Shown: positions 26,360 through 34,816 of the stretch, one piece after another
Layout of the letters: every line of letters starts with the position of its first letter
How positions within the stretch are numbered: the stretch's first letter is position 1
Origin: Paenibacillus herberti
GTDB taxonomy: Bacteria > Bacillota > Bacilli > Paenibacillales > Paenibacillaceae
Direction of reading: 5' to 3'
DNA length: 64,000 nucleotides
NCBI RefSeq assembly: GCF_002233675.1
Contig: NZ_NMUQ01000001.1
Coordinates: 1,061,938 to 1,125,937 of the forward strand
Translations under genes and position numbers: made by a program
The notes under the pieces: model-generated
Database searches by the model: none
What the model was told of the DNA's origin: nothing
The model's input: only the letters and a program-made list of their open reading frames with translations

Positions 26360-27397
26360 ATGCCGTTTACGTTTTCCCATCCCTTATTCGCCGCTCCGCT
26401 TAACAAGATGGTGCCACGGCTTAGCATTATGGGGCTTGCGCTTGGAAGTATGGCCCCGGATATGGAATATTTCATCGCTATGGAGCCTTATCGCTCGATC
26501 GGACATGAATGGCAAGGTTTCCTATTGCTTGGATTGCCACTGAGCATCGCCTGCTCCGCCGCTTTCTACAGTGTGCTGGCGCCGCTTTTACCTCGTTTAT
26601 TGCCCGCTACAGGATCGCTGGATCGTTATGCGGCTGACAGACTTAGTAAAACTAGACTGCGAGCGCCTGCTTCTGTCTCCGCTTGGGGCTGGTTCCTGCT
26701 CTCCCTCTACATCGGTTTTCTGTCCCATTTGTTCATGGACGGAATGACCCATACTAACGGGTGGCTCGTGGTCCGCAACACGGAGCTGATGTATGAGCGA
26801 ACGGCTGGTCTGCCGACCTACAAATGGCTCCAGTATTTGTTCTCGCTGCTGGGACTGCTCGTTTATGCGATTTGGTTGGCTTTCGACTATGGCCGCTGGC
26901 GCCGAGCGAGGCCTAAAGCTGCGCAAGCTGTCTCATCCGCACTTGCTTCCTTCGAGCCTTCAGCCTTCAGCAGCCATCGACCGCTTGCCAAGTTATCCCT
27001 TTGGTTTTGCGCAACAAGTGTAGGTTTGATTTTGCTGGCTCCGAAAATAATGTTCAGCGAGCATCCGGATAATTTGGTGCTTTGGCTCGTAGCGGGCTTA
27101 AGCTCAGCGCTGTTTGGATTTTTCTCGGCGGGATTGCTACTGAACACTCCAGGCGAAGGTCGCTTTGTACGGGCTGTCGGGTTGTTGCTGCTGCTTGTGT
27201 TCGCCGCCTTATTCAAAGCTTCTGCTATTGTGCGCGAAGCGACATCATCCCCTTATGAAGCGGGGCCAATTGGTCTCTGGATCGGCTATATATGGGTCTT
27301 CTCTATTCTCGTCTGGACGCTGTCATTCAGCGGCAAACGTCGTCAATATGCAGCGATCCAACCGGTGAATGGAAGCTCACCACAGCGTCAAGTTTAA
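26360..27397 (+). CDS. DUF4184 family membrane protein
   Basis: This 345-residue membrane protein belongs to the DUF4184 family, which is known from its start PFTFSHPLFAAPL and the following GSMAPDMEYF. The family is related to metal-dependent hydrolase-like membrane proteins. Conserved His/Asp residues are H7, D33 and the later LSHLFMDGMTHTNGW segment (near residue 121), which could form a metal site. About six to eight hydrophobic helices are seen. AGGAGGG precedes the ATG at 26360. The function is unknown, and no operon partner is evident. Confidence 0.85.
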   Translation: MPFTFSHPLFAAPLNKMVPRLSIMGLALGSMAPDMEYFIAMEPYRSIGHEWQGFLLLGLPLSIACSAAFYSVLAPLLPRLLPATGSLDRYAADRLSKTRLRAPASVSAWGWFLLSLYIGFLSHLFMDGMTHTNGWLVVRNTELMYERTAGLPTYKWLQYLFSLLGLLVYAIWLAFDYGRWRRARPKAAQAVSSALASFEPSAFSSHRPLAKLSLWFCATSVGLILLAPKIMFSEHPDNLVLWLVAGLSSALFGFFSAGLLLNTPGEGRFVRAVGLLLLLVFAALFKASAIVREATSSPYEAGPIGLWIGYIWVFSILVWTLSFSGKRRQYAAIQPVNGSSPQRQV

Positions 27398-27425
27398 TCG
27401 GGATTCTTATGAATCCCGATTTTTT
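27396..27425 (+). terminator. Intrinsic terminator after the DUF4184 gene
   Basis: AATCGGGATTC pairs with GAATCCCGATT around TTAT, followed by a T run. It begins at the stop codon. Confidence 0.9.
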
Positions 27426-27540
27426 GTTTTTTGTCTTAAACAGTTTATACTTTTGTAAGAATTGCGTCTGCTTTGGTTTATAACTCTAATCTACAATGAG
27501 TTTAGCATTAAGCCATGGCTGAAGCGGAGGGAGGTAGCCG

Positions 27541-29004
27541 ATGTCGATTCGCCTGAGACTGCTTCTGTCCTACATTGGAATGGCAGCCGTGCCTGTTGTG
27601 ATCATCGGGGTGATGTCGATACTTGTCATTTATCTGCTCGGGTACAAAGATTTACGGGATTTTTTCGAAGAGAACAAGGGCAAGACAGACCGTCAACAAG
27701 TGCTGCTTGGGGAATTGTGGTATGTGCTCCACCAAGATTCAGACAAGCTGCTGGAAGCTCCCTATGTGAAGGATCTCGACAACCGGCTGGAGTCGGTAGG
27801 CAGCGGATTCGTAGTTACTCTGCCAGGCGATCGGCTTTATGTCTCGAAGCTGGCCCAGGACAATGGAGTGCCAAGGACGTGGTTTTCCGAGCATAAAAAC
27901 GTTTCCGAGGACAGAATCGTGAACGGATTTTCCTATAAGGTCGTAACCGTCGATTTCAAAAGTTCTGACGGCACGCCGGCAGAAGCGGCTCTAATTTATC
28001 GCAAAGACGAAATTGCCGTGGTTTGGAGACCGCTTGCCGCGATCGCTCCGCTGCTGATCTTCGCGTTCGTAAGCATGTTCATGACCTATATCGTTTCACG
28101 CAGCATTACTCGTCCGCTGTCCACGCTGCGCGATGCAGCTCTTTCCCTCAAAGAAGGAAATTTGGAGCCAGTGCCGCTGCCAAGATCACGCAACGAGATT
28201 GGCGAGGTGGGCATCGCGTTTGAGGAGATGCGGCTTAGGCTCAAAGCGACAATTATGCAGATGCAGCAGTACGAAGAGAATCGAAAAATGCTCCTATCCC
28301 ACATTTCGCATGACCTCAAGACCCCAATTACGGCCATCAAAGGTTACGTAGAAGGGATCATGGAAGGCGTGGCCAACACGCCGGAAAAGCAGGAGAAGTA
28401 TATGCGTACGATTTACAGCAAGGCGGATGGAATGAACCGACTTATTGACGAATTGTTCCTCTACTCCAAGCTGGATTTGCACAAGGAGGAATTTCATTTC
28501 CTTAACATGGATTTACGCGCATTCTTGAGGCACTATATGGAAGATCAACAGTTCGAGATGGAGAAAAAGGGAATCGAGTTACAAGTAAAAACGGGTGCTG
28601 CTGCTTTGCTTGTGCAAGCGGATGCTGAGAAGCTGAGCCGTGTGCTTGGTAATATGCTCGATAATAGTGCCAAGTATATGAATGTAGACAAAGCGGCGCT
28701 TGGAAAATCTTCTTGTATTATGGTGAATCTCGATGCAGTGGATGGCTTCGCCCGGTTGACGCTCGAAGACAACGGGCCGGGCATTGAGCAGCAGGATTTG
28801 CCGTATCTGTTCGATCACTTTTATCGGGCAGAGCTGTCCCGCAGCTCGGAAACAGGTGGAAGCGGACTCGGGCTTGCCATCGTTCGCCAAATTGTTGAAG
28901 AGCACGGAGGCAGGGTCAGCGCAACCAATCGCCCCCAGGGCGGAGCATCGTTTGAGATCCTCTTGCCGCTTGCGAATGGACTGAGGAGGGAGGATAGCCG
29001 GTGA
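27541..29004 (+). CDS. Sensor histidine kinase (HAMP, HisKA, HATPase)
   Basis: This 487-residue membrane kinase has an N-terminal helix (residues about 8-32), an extracytoplasmic sensor (about 35-160) and a second helix (165-185). A HAMP linker follows, then the HisKA box SHISHDLKTP with phosphoacceptor H257. The ATPase domain carries the N box (NMLDNSAKYM near 371), G1 (DNGPGIEQQD near 413) and G2 (GGSGLGLAI near 440). It overlaps the response regulator gene by 4 bp, so the two form a coupled pair. The pair is followed by an RND pump gene, suggesting control of efflux in response to an envelope signal. Confidence 0.95.
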   Translation: MSIRLRLLLSYIGMAAVPVVIIGVMSILVIYLLGYKDLRDFFEENKGKTDRQQVLLGELWYVLHQDSDKLLEAPYVKDLDNRLESVGSGFVVTLPGDRLYVSKLAQDNGVPRTWFSEHKNVSEDRIVNGFSYKVVTVDFKSSDGTPAEAALIYRKDEIAVVWRPLAAIAPLLIFAFVSMFMTYIVSRSITRPLSTLRDAALSLKEGNLEPVPLPRSRNEIGEVGIAFEEMRLRLKATIMQMQQYEENRKMLLSHISHDLKTPITAIKGYVEGIMEGVANTPEKQEKYMRTIYSKADGMNRLIDELFLYSKLDLHKEEFHFLNMDLRAFLRHYMEDQQFEMEKKGIELQVKTGAAALLVQADAEKLSRVLGNMLDNSAKYMNVDKAALGKSSCIMVNLDAVDGFARLTLEDNGPGIEQQDLPYLFDHFYRAELSRSSETGGSGLGLAIVRQIVEEHGGRVSATNRPQGGASFEILLPLANGLRREDSR

Positions 29005-29693
29005 AAAGAATTCTAATAATTGAAGACGAAAGCTCAATTGCCGAGCTGCAGCGCGACTATTTGGAAAGCTACGGTTTCTTGGCTGATATTGAACATCGTG
29101 GAGACCTTGGCCTGCAAAAAGCGCTTCGTGAACCTTATGACCTAATCGTACTCGACGTCATGCTGCCCTATACGGATGGATTCGAAATTTGCCGGCGAAT
29201 CCGTCAGGAGAAAAATGTGCCGATCCTCATGATTACCGCTCGCAAAGAGGATATCGACAAAATTCGTGGTCTCGGCCTTGGTGCCGATGATTATATGACC
29301 AAGCCTTTTAGCCCCGGTGAGATGGTCGCACGTGTCAAAGCTCACTTGAGCCGTTATGACCGCCTTACCGGGCAAAAGATGGCAGGAGGCCAAGAGCAAA
29401 TTCGCGTTCGGGGGCTGCATATCGACAAATCCGCGCATCAGGTCACAGTGAACGGCGAGGAGAAAAACCTGACCAACAAGGAGTTTGAGCTGATCCAGCT
29501 GTTAGCCTCTCATCCGGGAAAGGTTTACAGCAAAGAGGAGCTGTTCGAGCGGGTATGGGGATTGGAGTCGCTGGGCGATATTGCAACGGTAACGGTCCAT
29601 ATCCGTCGGCTCCGAGAGAAAATTGAAGATTCCCCCTCGGAGCCGAAATATATCGAGACTGTATGGGGAATTGGGTACCGGCTCAAGGCGTAG
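29001..29693 (+). CDS. OmpR-family response regulator
   Basis: This 230-residue regulator has a receiver domain with acidic residues EDE (9-11), phosphoacceptor D52 in LIVLDVMLP, and the conserved T/K pair (ITARKED near 80, KPFSPGE near 102). A winged-helix DNA-binding domain follows, with LTNKEFELIQLLASHPGKV and a C-terminal TVWGIGYRL. The start is GTG 29001, overlapping the kinase gene stop. The RND pump gene begins about 100 bp downstream and is the probable target. GGGAGG precedes the start inside the kinase gene. Confidence 0.95.
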   Translation: MKRILIIEDESSIAELQRDYLESYGFLADIEHRGDLGLQKALREPYDLIVLDVMLPYTDGFEICRRIRQEKNVPILMITARKEDIDKIRGLGLGADDYMTKPFSPGEMVARVKAHLSRYDRLTGQKMAGGQEQIRVRGLHIDKSAHQVTVNGEEKNLTNKEFELIQLLASHPGKVYSKEELFERVWGLESLGDIATVTVHIRRLREKIEDSPSEPKYIETVWGIGYRLKA

Positions 29694-29789
29694 GCAAAGC
29701 TTGCGTGAGCTTAACGAGAGGTGTAAGGCGGCCAGACCGGCTGCAGTACCTATAGATGAGATGAATAGAGAGAAGGAGTGGATGTTAGC

Positions 29790-32700
29790 TTGAAAAGCAT
29801 CATTAATTTTTCCTTAAATAACAAGTTTGCTCTCTGGATTATGACAGTCATTATCCTGTTCGGAGGGATCTACGCCGGAACGAGCATGAAGATGGAGACG
29901 ATGCCGGATATCACCATCCCGATTGTTAGCGTGACGACGGTTTATCCCGGCGCATCTCCAGAAGAAATTATGAGTGAAGTCACGTTACCGATTGAGCAAG
30001 CTACGAGGAATCTCGATGGAGTGAATAACGTTTCGTCCACTTCGATGGAGAATGCCTCCTCCATTGTCATCGAGTACAATTATAAAAAAGATATGGAAAA
30101 GGCACAGGACGAGGTGCGCGAGGCACTTGATGCGCTGAACCTCAAGGAAGGCGTGCAGGATCCGTCCGTATCGCGCATCAGTTTGAACGCATTCCCGGTT
30201 ATGTCTCTCAGCGTCTCCAGTGACACCGAGAACCTTGCTGAGCTGACGACTACGGTTGAGAACAGTATTTTGCCGGAGCTGAAGTCCCTTGAAGGCGTCG
30301 CTTCCGTGCAAATTTCCGGCCAGAACGTTAGAGAGGCCGAACTGAGCTACAAAACCGATGAGTTGGCCAAATACGGCCTGACAGCGGAATCCGTGCAGAA
30401 CGCGGTCAAAGCTGCGGCTATCAACGCACCGCTGGGCATTTTCCCATTCGGCGATACGGATAAATCCGTCGTAGTTGATGGACGCGTGTTGAATGAAGCG
30501 GATCTGCTCAATATTGAAATTCCACTTATGCCATCTGGTGCCGGCGGCGCAGTAGGAGCTGGCGGAGCAGCAGGCGCTGGTGGTGAAGCAGGAACTGGCG
30601 GCGCAGCAGGAGCCGGCGGAGCAGCAGGAGCTGGCGGAGCAGCTGGAGCGGGAGGGCTCAAGCTCCCAACGGTGAAGCTTAGCCAAGTTGCTGATGTCCA
30701 GGTGCTTGACAAAGCGGAATCCATTTCCCGCACCAATGGCAAAGACGCAATCGGCCTCTCCATCGTCAAATCCGCCGATGCAAACACAGTTGATGTAGCC
30801 GATGCGGTTACAGAGCGTCTGGCCGAGCTGACCAAAGAGCATAAAGGCATGAGCTCAGATATCACACTCGACCAAGGCGAGCCAATTAAGGATTCTGTCG
30901 AGACGATGCTTTCCAAAGCTATTCTTGGCGCAGCCTTTGCTATATTCATCATTCTGTTGTTCCTGCGTGACCTGCGGTCAACAATCATTGCGGTTGTATC
31001 CATTCCGCTGTCGCTGCTGATTGCCGTACTGCTTTTGAATCAAATGGATATCACGCTTAACATCATGACACTCGGTGCTATGACAGTGGCGATTGGACGG
31101 GTCGTGGATGACTCGATTGTCGTCATCGAGAACATATACCGACGCATGGCCAAGTCCGATGAGCAGTTGAAGGGCAAGGAGCTCATTCTGCACTCGACGC
31201 GTGAAATGTTCGTGCCGATTCTTTCCTCGACAATTGTCACGATCGCTGTTTTCCTACCGCTTGGGTTGGTTACAGGTCCGATCGGAGAGATTTTCTTACC
31301 GTTTGCTCTGACGATCGTATTTGCCCTGTCGGCTTCTCTGGTAGTAGCTATCACGGTTGTGCCGATGCTGGCGCATATGATGTTCCGCAAAGGGCTCAAA
31401 GGCACGAAGCATGAAGACAAACCAAGCCGTTTGGGCAATAGCTACAAGCGCATCCTGAACTGGACGCTCGACCATAAAGGAATTTCCTCCTTAGTAGCGA
31501 TCCTGATGCTCGTGGGCAGCCTCTTCTTATTCCCGCTCATTGGCGTGAGTTATATCCCTAGCAGCGGTGATAATTCCATGATCATCACCTATAACCCGGC
31601 ACCAGGCGAGAAGCTGGAGGATGTCGAAAAATACGCGCTGGACGCAGAGAAAAAGCTGCTTAAGCGCAAAGGTGTAGAAATCGTGCAATACTCGGTTGGC
31701 GGTAGCAACCCGATGAATCCGGGAGCCAGCAAACAAGCGCTGTTTAACATGCGCTACTCGGCAGATTTCAAAAACTTCGATGCAGAGAAGGAAGCTGTTC
31801 TCAAGCTGGTGCAAGAAAGTGGCAGCAAAGGAGAATGGAAGCAGCAGGACTTCACTGGCGGCGGCCTTGGCGGCAGCGGCCTGACCATTACGGCTTATGG
31901 TCCGGATATGAAATCACTTGAACCGGTTGTTAAAGACTTGGAAGCTAAGCTGAAGCCAGTTAAAAACCTGACCAAGCTCGAAACGAGCTTGTCGGAAACT
32001 TACGAGCAGTATCGCATCGTTGCCGATACGAAAAAGCTCAGTGAAAATGGGCTTTCCGCCGGACAGCTGGCGATGGCAATGAGCCCGGTTCGTGAGCGTC
32101 CGCTTTTGACAACGATTGAGAAAGACGGGGAAAAGCTTAACGTTTATATTAAAACGGAGTCCCGCACCTATACGGATAAAGCGTCTCTCGAAAATACACC
32201 GATTGTGACGCCTCTCGGCACGACCGTGAAGCTGTCCGATGTGGCTACGATCGAGGAAGGTACTTCCCCCAATACAATTACTCGTCAAGGTGATCGGATC
32301 TATGCCGAAGTTACGGCAGAAGTTACGTCCAGTGATATCAGCAAAGCATCTCGCGACGTGCAAGCTGTTATCGATGAGATGAAACTGCCTGACAATGTCG
32401 ATGTAGAAATGGGCGGCGTAACTGCGGATATTAATGAATCGTTTACTCAGCTTGGACTCGCGATTCTCGCGGCGATTGCAGTTGTTTACCTCGTACTCGT
32501 CATCACCTTCGGCGGTGCACTGACACCGCTGGCAATTCTGTTCTCGCTGCCATTCACCGTTATCGGCGCTCTCGTCGGTCTGTTGATTGCCGGAGAAACC
32601 GTCAGCATCACGGCTCTGATTGGTATACTGATGTTGATTGGTATCGTCGTTACGAACGCGATTGTGCTTATCGACCGCGTTATCCACATGGAGCGTGAAG

Positions 32701-32960
32701 GTCTGACTGTGCGAGAGTCGCTGCTTGAAGCAGCAGGTACACGCCTTCGTCCGATTCTGATGACCGCTCTGGCGACGGTCGGCGCTCTATTGCCGCTTGC
32801 TTTCGGCTTTGAGTCCGGTGGTCTGATTTCCAAAGGTCTAGGCGTTACAGTTATCGGCGGTCTCACGAGCTCCACGCTGCTGACACTGTTCATCGTACCG
32901 ATTGTGTATGAATTCATGAACCGCCGCCGCGCTAAGCGTGAGCGTGTTGTGAAATTGTAA
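29790..32960 (+). CDS. swrC: RND efflux transporter, SwrC/YerP (AcrB) type
   Basis: This large 1056-residue inner-membrane pump has the AcrB layout. TM1 comes first (NKFALWIMTVIILFGGIYAG region), then a large extracytoplasmic porter loop with the YPGASPEEI motif, and the TM4 segment with D in AIGRVVDDSIVVIENI. A second loop and TM7-12 follow, with IGILMLIGIVVTNAIVLIDR. The start is probably TTG 29790 (KSIINFSLNNKFA), with AGAAGGAGTG upstream; the GTG at 29778 lies in that site. SwrC supports surfactin tolerance and swarming in B. subtilis. A Gly/Ala-rich insertion (residues about 250-291) interrupts the first porter region. Confidence 0.92.
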   Translation: MKSIINFSLNNKFALWIMTVIILFGGIYAGTSMKMETMPDITIPIVSVTTVYPGASPEEIMSEVTLPIEQATRNLDGVNNVSSTSMENASSIVIEYNYKKDMEKAQDEVREALDALNLKEGVQDPSVSRISLNAFPVMSLSVSSDTENLAELTTTVENSILPELKSLEGVASVQISGQNVREAELSYKTDELAKYGLTAESVQNAVKAAAINAPLGIFPFGDTDKSVVVDGRVLNEADLLNIEIPLMPSGAGGAVGAGGAAGAGGEAGTGGAAGAGGAAGAGGAAGAGGLKLPTVKLSQVADVQVLDKAESISRTNGKDAIGLSIVKSADANTVDVADAVTERLAELTKEHKGMSSDITLDQGEPIKDSVETMLSKAILGAAFAIFIILLFLRDLRSTIIAVVSIPLSLLIAVLLLNQMDITLNIMTLGAMTVAIGRVVDDSIVVIENIYRRMAKSDEQLKGKELILHSTREMFVPILSSTIVTIAVFLPLGLVTGPIGEIFLPFALTIVFALSASLVVAITVVPMLAHMMFRKGLKGTKHEDKPSRLGNSYKRILNWTLDHKGISSLVAILMLVGSLFLFPLIGVSYIPSSGDNSMIITYNPAPGEKLEDVEKYALDAEKKLLKRKGVEIVQYSVGGSNPMNPGASKQALFNMRYSADFKNFDAEKEAVLKLVQESGSKGEWKQQDFTGGGLGGSGLTITAYGPDMKSLEPVVKDLEAKLKPVKNLTKLETSLSETYEQYRIVADTKKLSENGLSAGQLAMAMSPVRERPLLTTIEKDGEKLNVYIKTESRTYTDKASLENTPIVTPLGTTVKLSDVATIEEGTSPNTITRQGDRIYAEVTAEVTSSDISKASRDVQAVIDEMKLPDNVDVEMGGVTADINESFTQLGLAILAAIAVVYLVLVITFGGALTPLAILFSLPFTVIGALVGLLIAGETVSITALIGILMLIGIVVTNAIVLIDRVIHMEREGLTVRESLLEAAGTRLRPILMTALATVGALLPLAFGFESGGLISKGLGVTVIGGLTSSTLLTLFIVPIVYEFMNRRRAKRERVVKL
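30541..30654. repeat. Gly/Ala-rich in-frame repeat in the RND pump
   Basis: Tandem units, roughly 18 bp long and encoding Gly-Gly-Ala-Ala-Gly-Ala, insert about 40 Gly/Ala residues into the first porter loop. The neighbouring family sequence resumes at KLPTVKLSQVADVQV. Confidence 0.9.
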
Positions 32961-32973
32961 TCGTTTGATAAAG

Positions 32974-33016
32974 AGCGCCTTAGAAGCAGATTTGTCTGCT
33001 TCTAAGGCGCTTTTAT
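32974..33016 (+). terminator. Strong terminator after the RND pump gene
   Basis: A long stem (AGCGCCTTAGAAGCAGA with TCTGCTTCTAAGGCGCT) around TTTG is followed by TTTTATTT. Confidence 0.92.
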
Positions 33017-33026
33017 TTAATGTCTA

Positions 33027-33070
33027 AAAGCCAAGTTGCCCTCCTGGGTCGCTTGGCTTCCGTTTTTTTC
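33027..33070 (+). terminator. Second hairpin/terminator before gntR
   Basis: AGCCAAG pairs with CTTGGCT, followed after CC by GTTTTTTT. It would back up the preceding terminator. Confidence 0.5.
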
Positions 33071-33079
33071 ATCAATGAG

Positions 33080-33087
33080 GTCTAGAC
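33080..33087. promoter_or_regulatory. GTCTAGAC palindrome, likely GntR/HutC operator (gntR gene)
   Basis: The palindrome GTCTAGAC sits 4 bp upstream of a TATAGT -10-like box (33092-33097) and 58 bp before the regulator start. Two similar sites lie before the ABC operon. HutC-type regulators often bind TNGTCTAGACNA-like palindromes. Confidence 0.65.
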
Positions 33088-33145
33088 ATGTTATAGTAAC
33101 CCTATCCGACGTTTAGCCTAATGACTGAAGGAGGGTGATTCATCC

Positions 33146-33859
33146 ATGTCTCCGCGTTATATGCAAATCAAGAATGAATTAGAGGATCAGATTAACCGGG
33201 GAATACTGCCTGCAGGATACCGTTTTCCATCGGAGCTGGAGATGGCGGCCAAATTCGGCGTGAGTCGAGAAACGTTCCGCACCGCCGTCAAACGTCTTGA
33301 AGAAGAAGGAAAAGTCCGAGTTCAGCACGGAGTCGGCACATTTGTCATTCGTCAATTGGACCATGTTCCCAGCAATTTAACACGTCTGCAGTCTACGAGC
33401 GAAATGCTCCAAGCAGCCGGGAGGCAAGAGAGCGATCAGCATCAGTCGGTGTTATACGGTGAATGCAAGGAAGAGTGGGCTTCAATTCTCAACATTGGAA
33501 TTGGTGATCCTGTAATCATCCTGGAAAGAGACCGGACTGCCAATGGTGAACCTGTAATGTCTTCCATTTATATTTTGCCGCGATCGATTGTGGGCAATGC
33601 CTTCGATAACACATCCTTCAGCGGGTCCCTTCTTCATTTTTTGGAACAGAAGCTTGGTATCTTTGTGAAAAAAAGCCAGACGGAGATAAAAGTGCCGCAA
33701 CAGGCAGATCCGCATGTAAAAGTATTAATGGTTAGGCCGAGTACTACGGTGCTGCTCATGAAGCAAACCCATTATGATGAGAATAATTTTCCGATCTTTT
33801 ATGCGTATGATTACTTCCGCAATGATGTCTTTCAGTTCTGGGTTGATCGTGTTCGGTAG
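33146..33859 (+). CDS. GntR family regulator, HutC/FarR subfamily (HTH plus UTRA)
   Basis: This 237-residue regulator has a winged-helix GntR domain (residues 2-70) with SELEMAAKFGVSRETFRTAVKRL, and a UTRA ligand-binding domain (about 85-230) with the ILERDRTANGEPVM segment. Such proteins are usually repressors released by a small-molecule ligand. The start at ATG 33146 follows GGAGGGTG. Copies of GTCTAGAC lie before its own gene and twice before the ABC operon beginning at 34817, so autoregulation and control of that operon are likely. The ligand is presumably the transported compound or a product of it. Confidence 0.92.
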   Translation: MSPRYMQIKNELEDQINRGILPAGYRFPSELEMAAKFGVSRETFRTAVKRLEEEGKVRVQHGVGTFVIRQLDHVPSNLTRLQSTSEMLQAAGRQESDQHQSVLYGECKEEWASILNIGIGDPVIILERDRTANGEPVMSSIYILPRSIVGNAFDNTSFSGSLLHFLEQKLGIFVKKSQTEIKVPQQADPHVKVLMVRPSTTVLLMKQTHYDENNFPIFYAYDYFRNDVFQFWVDRVR

Positions 33860-33880
33860 CATCATTCATATTTGCTCGCA

Positions 33881-33906
33881 TCCTCCTACTTCGTAGGGGG
33901 ATTTTT
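33881..33906 (+). terminator. Intrinsic terminator after gntR
   Basis: CCTCCTAC pairs with GTAGGGGG around TTC, followed by ATTTTT. Confidence 0.8.
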
Positions 33907-34032
33907 ACATTTATGGTGCGATGGATGTTTCTAAACTATTATCCTATCGGTACAATTGCCAGAGTCCGTTTATCTGTCTTCTTAATACTATGTTTGTAGA
34001 AAGACCTTTATCATTTTATAGGAGGAATTTAG

Positions 34033-34626
34033 ATGGATTATGAACAAGTTCAAATTAGCAATTTTCAAGGTTCGAAAGTGGGTGTTATTCTGATTCTCTT
34101 TATTTTGCTGGTCATTATTACCTGCGCCTTTCCAACCGGTCAGAGGAACAATTGTAGGAATAATGTGCCGGACTTCGTGCCGGACTTCGTGCCGGACGAT
34201 GATTCGAACATTCTAGCCACGCGTACTTTCAATATTATTAATAACACGACCAGTCGCACCTTCGTTTTCATATCGAGCTCGAGACCCGAGGTAACTCCTA
34301 CCCCAAGCGCCGTTATGTCTCCCGGTGGTGGATTTAACCAGTACGAGTTACGGGTTGTAGAAAGTGGAGTTTATCGGGTTACAATCCGTTACGATGTGCG
34401 CAATGTAAATGGTGCTAGTGTGGGGAGCTTCCAATTCAGACTTAACACAAGAAGATCAGGTTTAGGTGGCATTTCGACCAGTATTGATGAAGTCAGCACC
34501 ACTGCAACAGGGATCAATTGGAGCATAAATGGCACGACTCTGACAATCACTCAATTAGGCGCTACTATAGATCCAGTAGAATATCCGTGTGAAGATTACA
34601 GAGGGTGTAATCAGATTCTGTGCTAA
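34033..34626 (+). CDS. YjcZ-like anchored beta-rich protein, family member 1
   Basis: This 197-residue protein is of unknown function. A hydrophobic segment at residues about 16-34 (VGVILILFILLVIITCAF) closely resembles the tiny YjcZ sporulation proteins. An acidic linker with a 12-bp duplicated unit (VPDFVPDFVPDDD) follows, then an outer domain rich in Thr, Ser, Asn and beta-branched residues. Shared landmarks with the other three members are TRTFNIINNT, GGFNQYEL, YDVR plus VGSFQFRL, and a final IDEVSTTA then TLTITQ. It ends with a Cys-rich tail (CEDYRGCNQILC) that the others lack. GGAGGA precedes the ATG. A strong terminator follows, so it is a single-gene unit. Confidence 0.75.
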   Translation: MDYEQVQISNFQGSKVGVILILFILLVIITCAFPTGQRNNCRNNVPDFVPDFVPDDDSNILATRTFNIINNTTSRTFVFISSSRPEVTPTPSAVMSPGGGFNQYELRVVESGVYRVTIRYDVRNVNGASVGSFQFRLNTRRSGLGGISTSIDEVSTTATGINWSINGTTLTITQLGATIDPVEYPCEDYRGCNQILC

Positions 34627-34628
34627 GT

Positions 34629-34669
34629 CAAAAACCACTTTTCATGTTTAAATGAGAAGTGGTTTTTTC
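34629..34669 (+). terminator. Intrinsic terminator after family member 1
   Basis: AAAACCACTT pairs with AAGTGGTTTT, followed by further T residues. Confidence 0.85.
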
Positions 34670-34671
34670 TG

Positions 34672-34683
34672 ATGTCTAGACAT
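34672..34683. promoter_or_regulatory. ATGTCTAGACAT palindrome, likely GntR/HutC operator (ABC operon, distal)
   Basis: A perfect 12-bp palindrome with the GTCTAGAC core. It lies about 135 bp upstream of the solute-binding protein gene. Confidence 0.65.
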
Positions 34684-34752
34684 GTTAGCGAATTCTTAAC
34701 ATACGTTTGATATCAAGCAAACAATTCACCTTCATAGTGAAGAAGTTGGAAG

Positions 34753-34760
34753 TCTAGACA
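34753..34760. promoter_or_regulatory. GTCTAGAC palindrome, likely GntR/HutC operator (ABC operon, proximal)
   Basis: The third copy of the palindrome lies 57 bp upstream of the solute-binding protein start. The distal copy is 80 bp upstream of it, close to eight helical turns. Confidence 0.6.
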
Positions 34761-34816
34761 ACTACTGGATAGGGCTTACAACGGAACATCTGCATATTCC
34801 GAGGAGGGTCAAAAAA

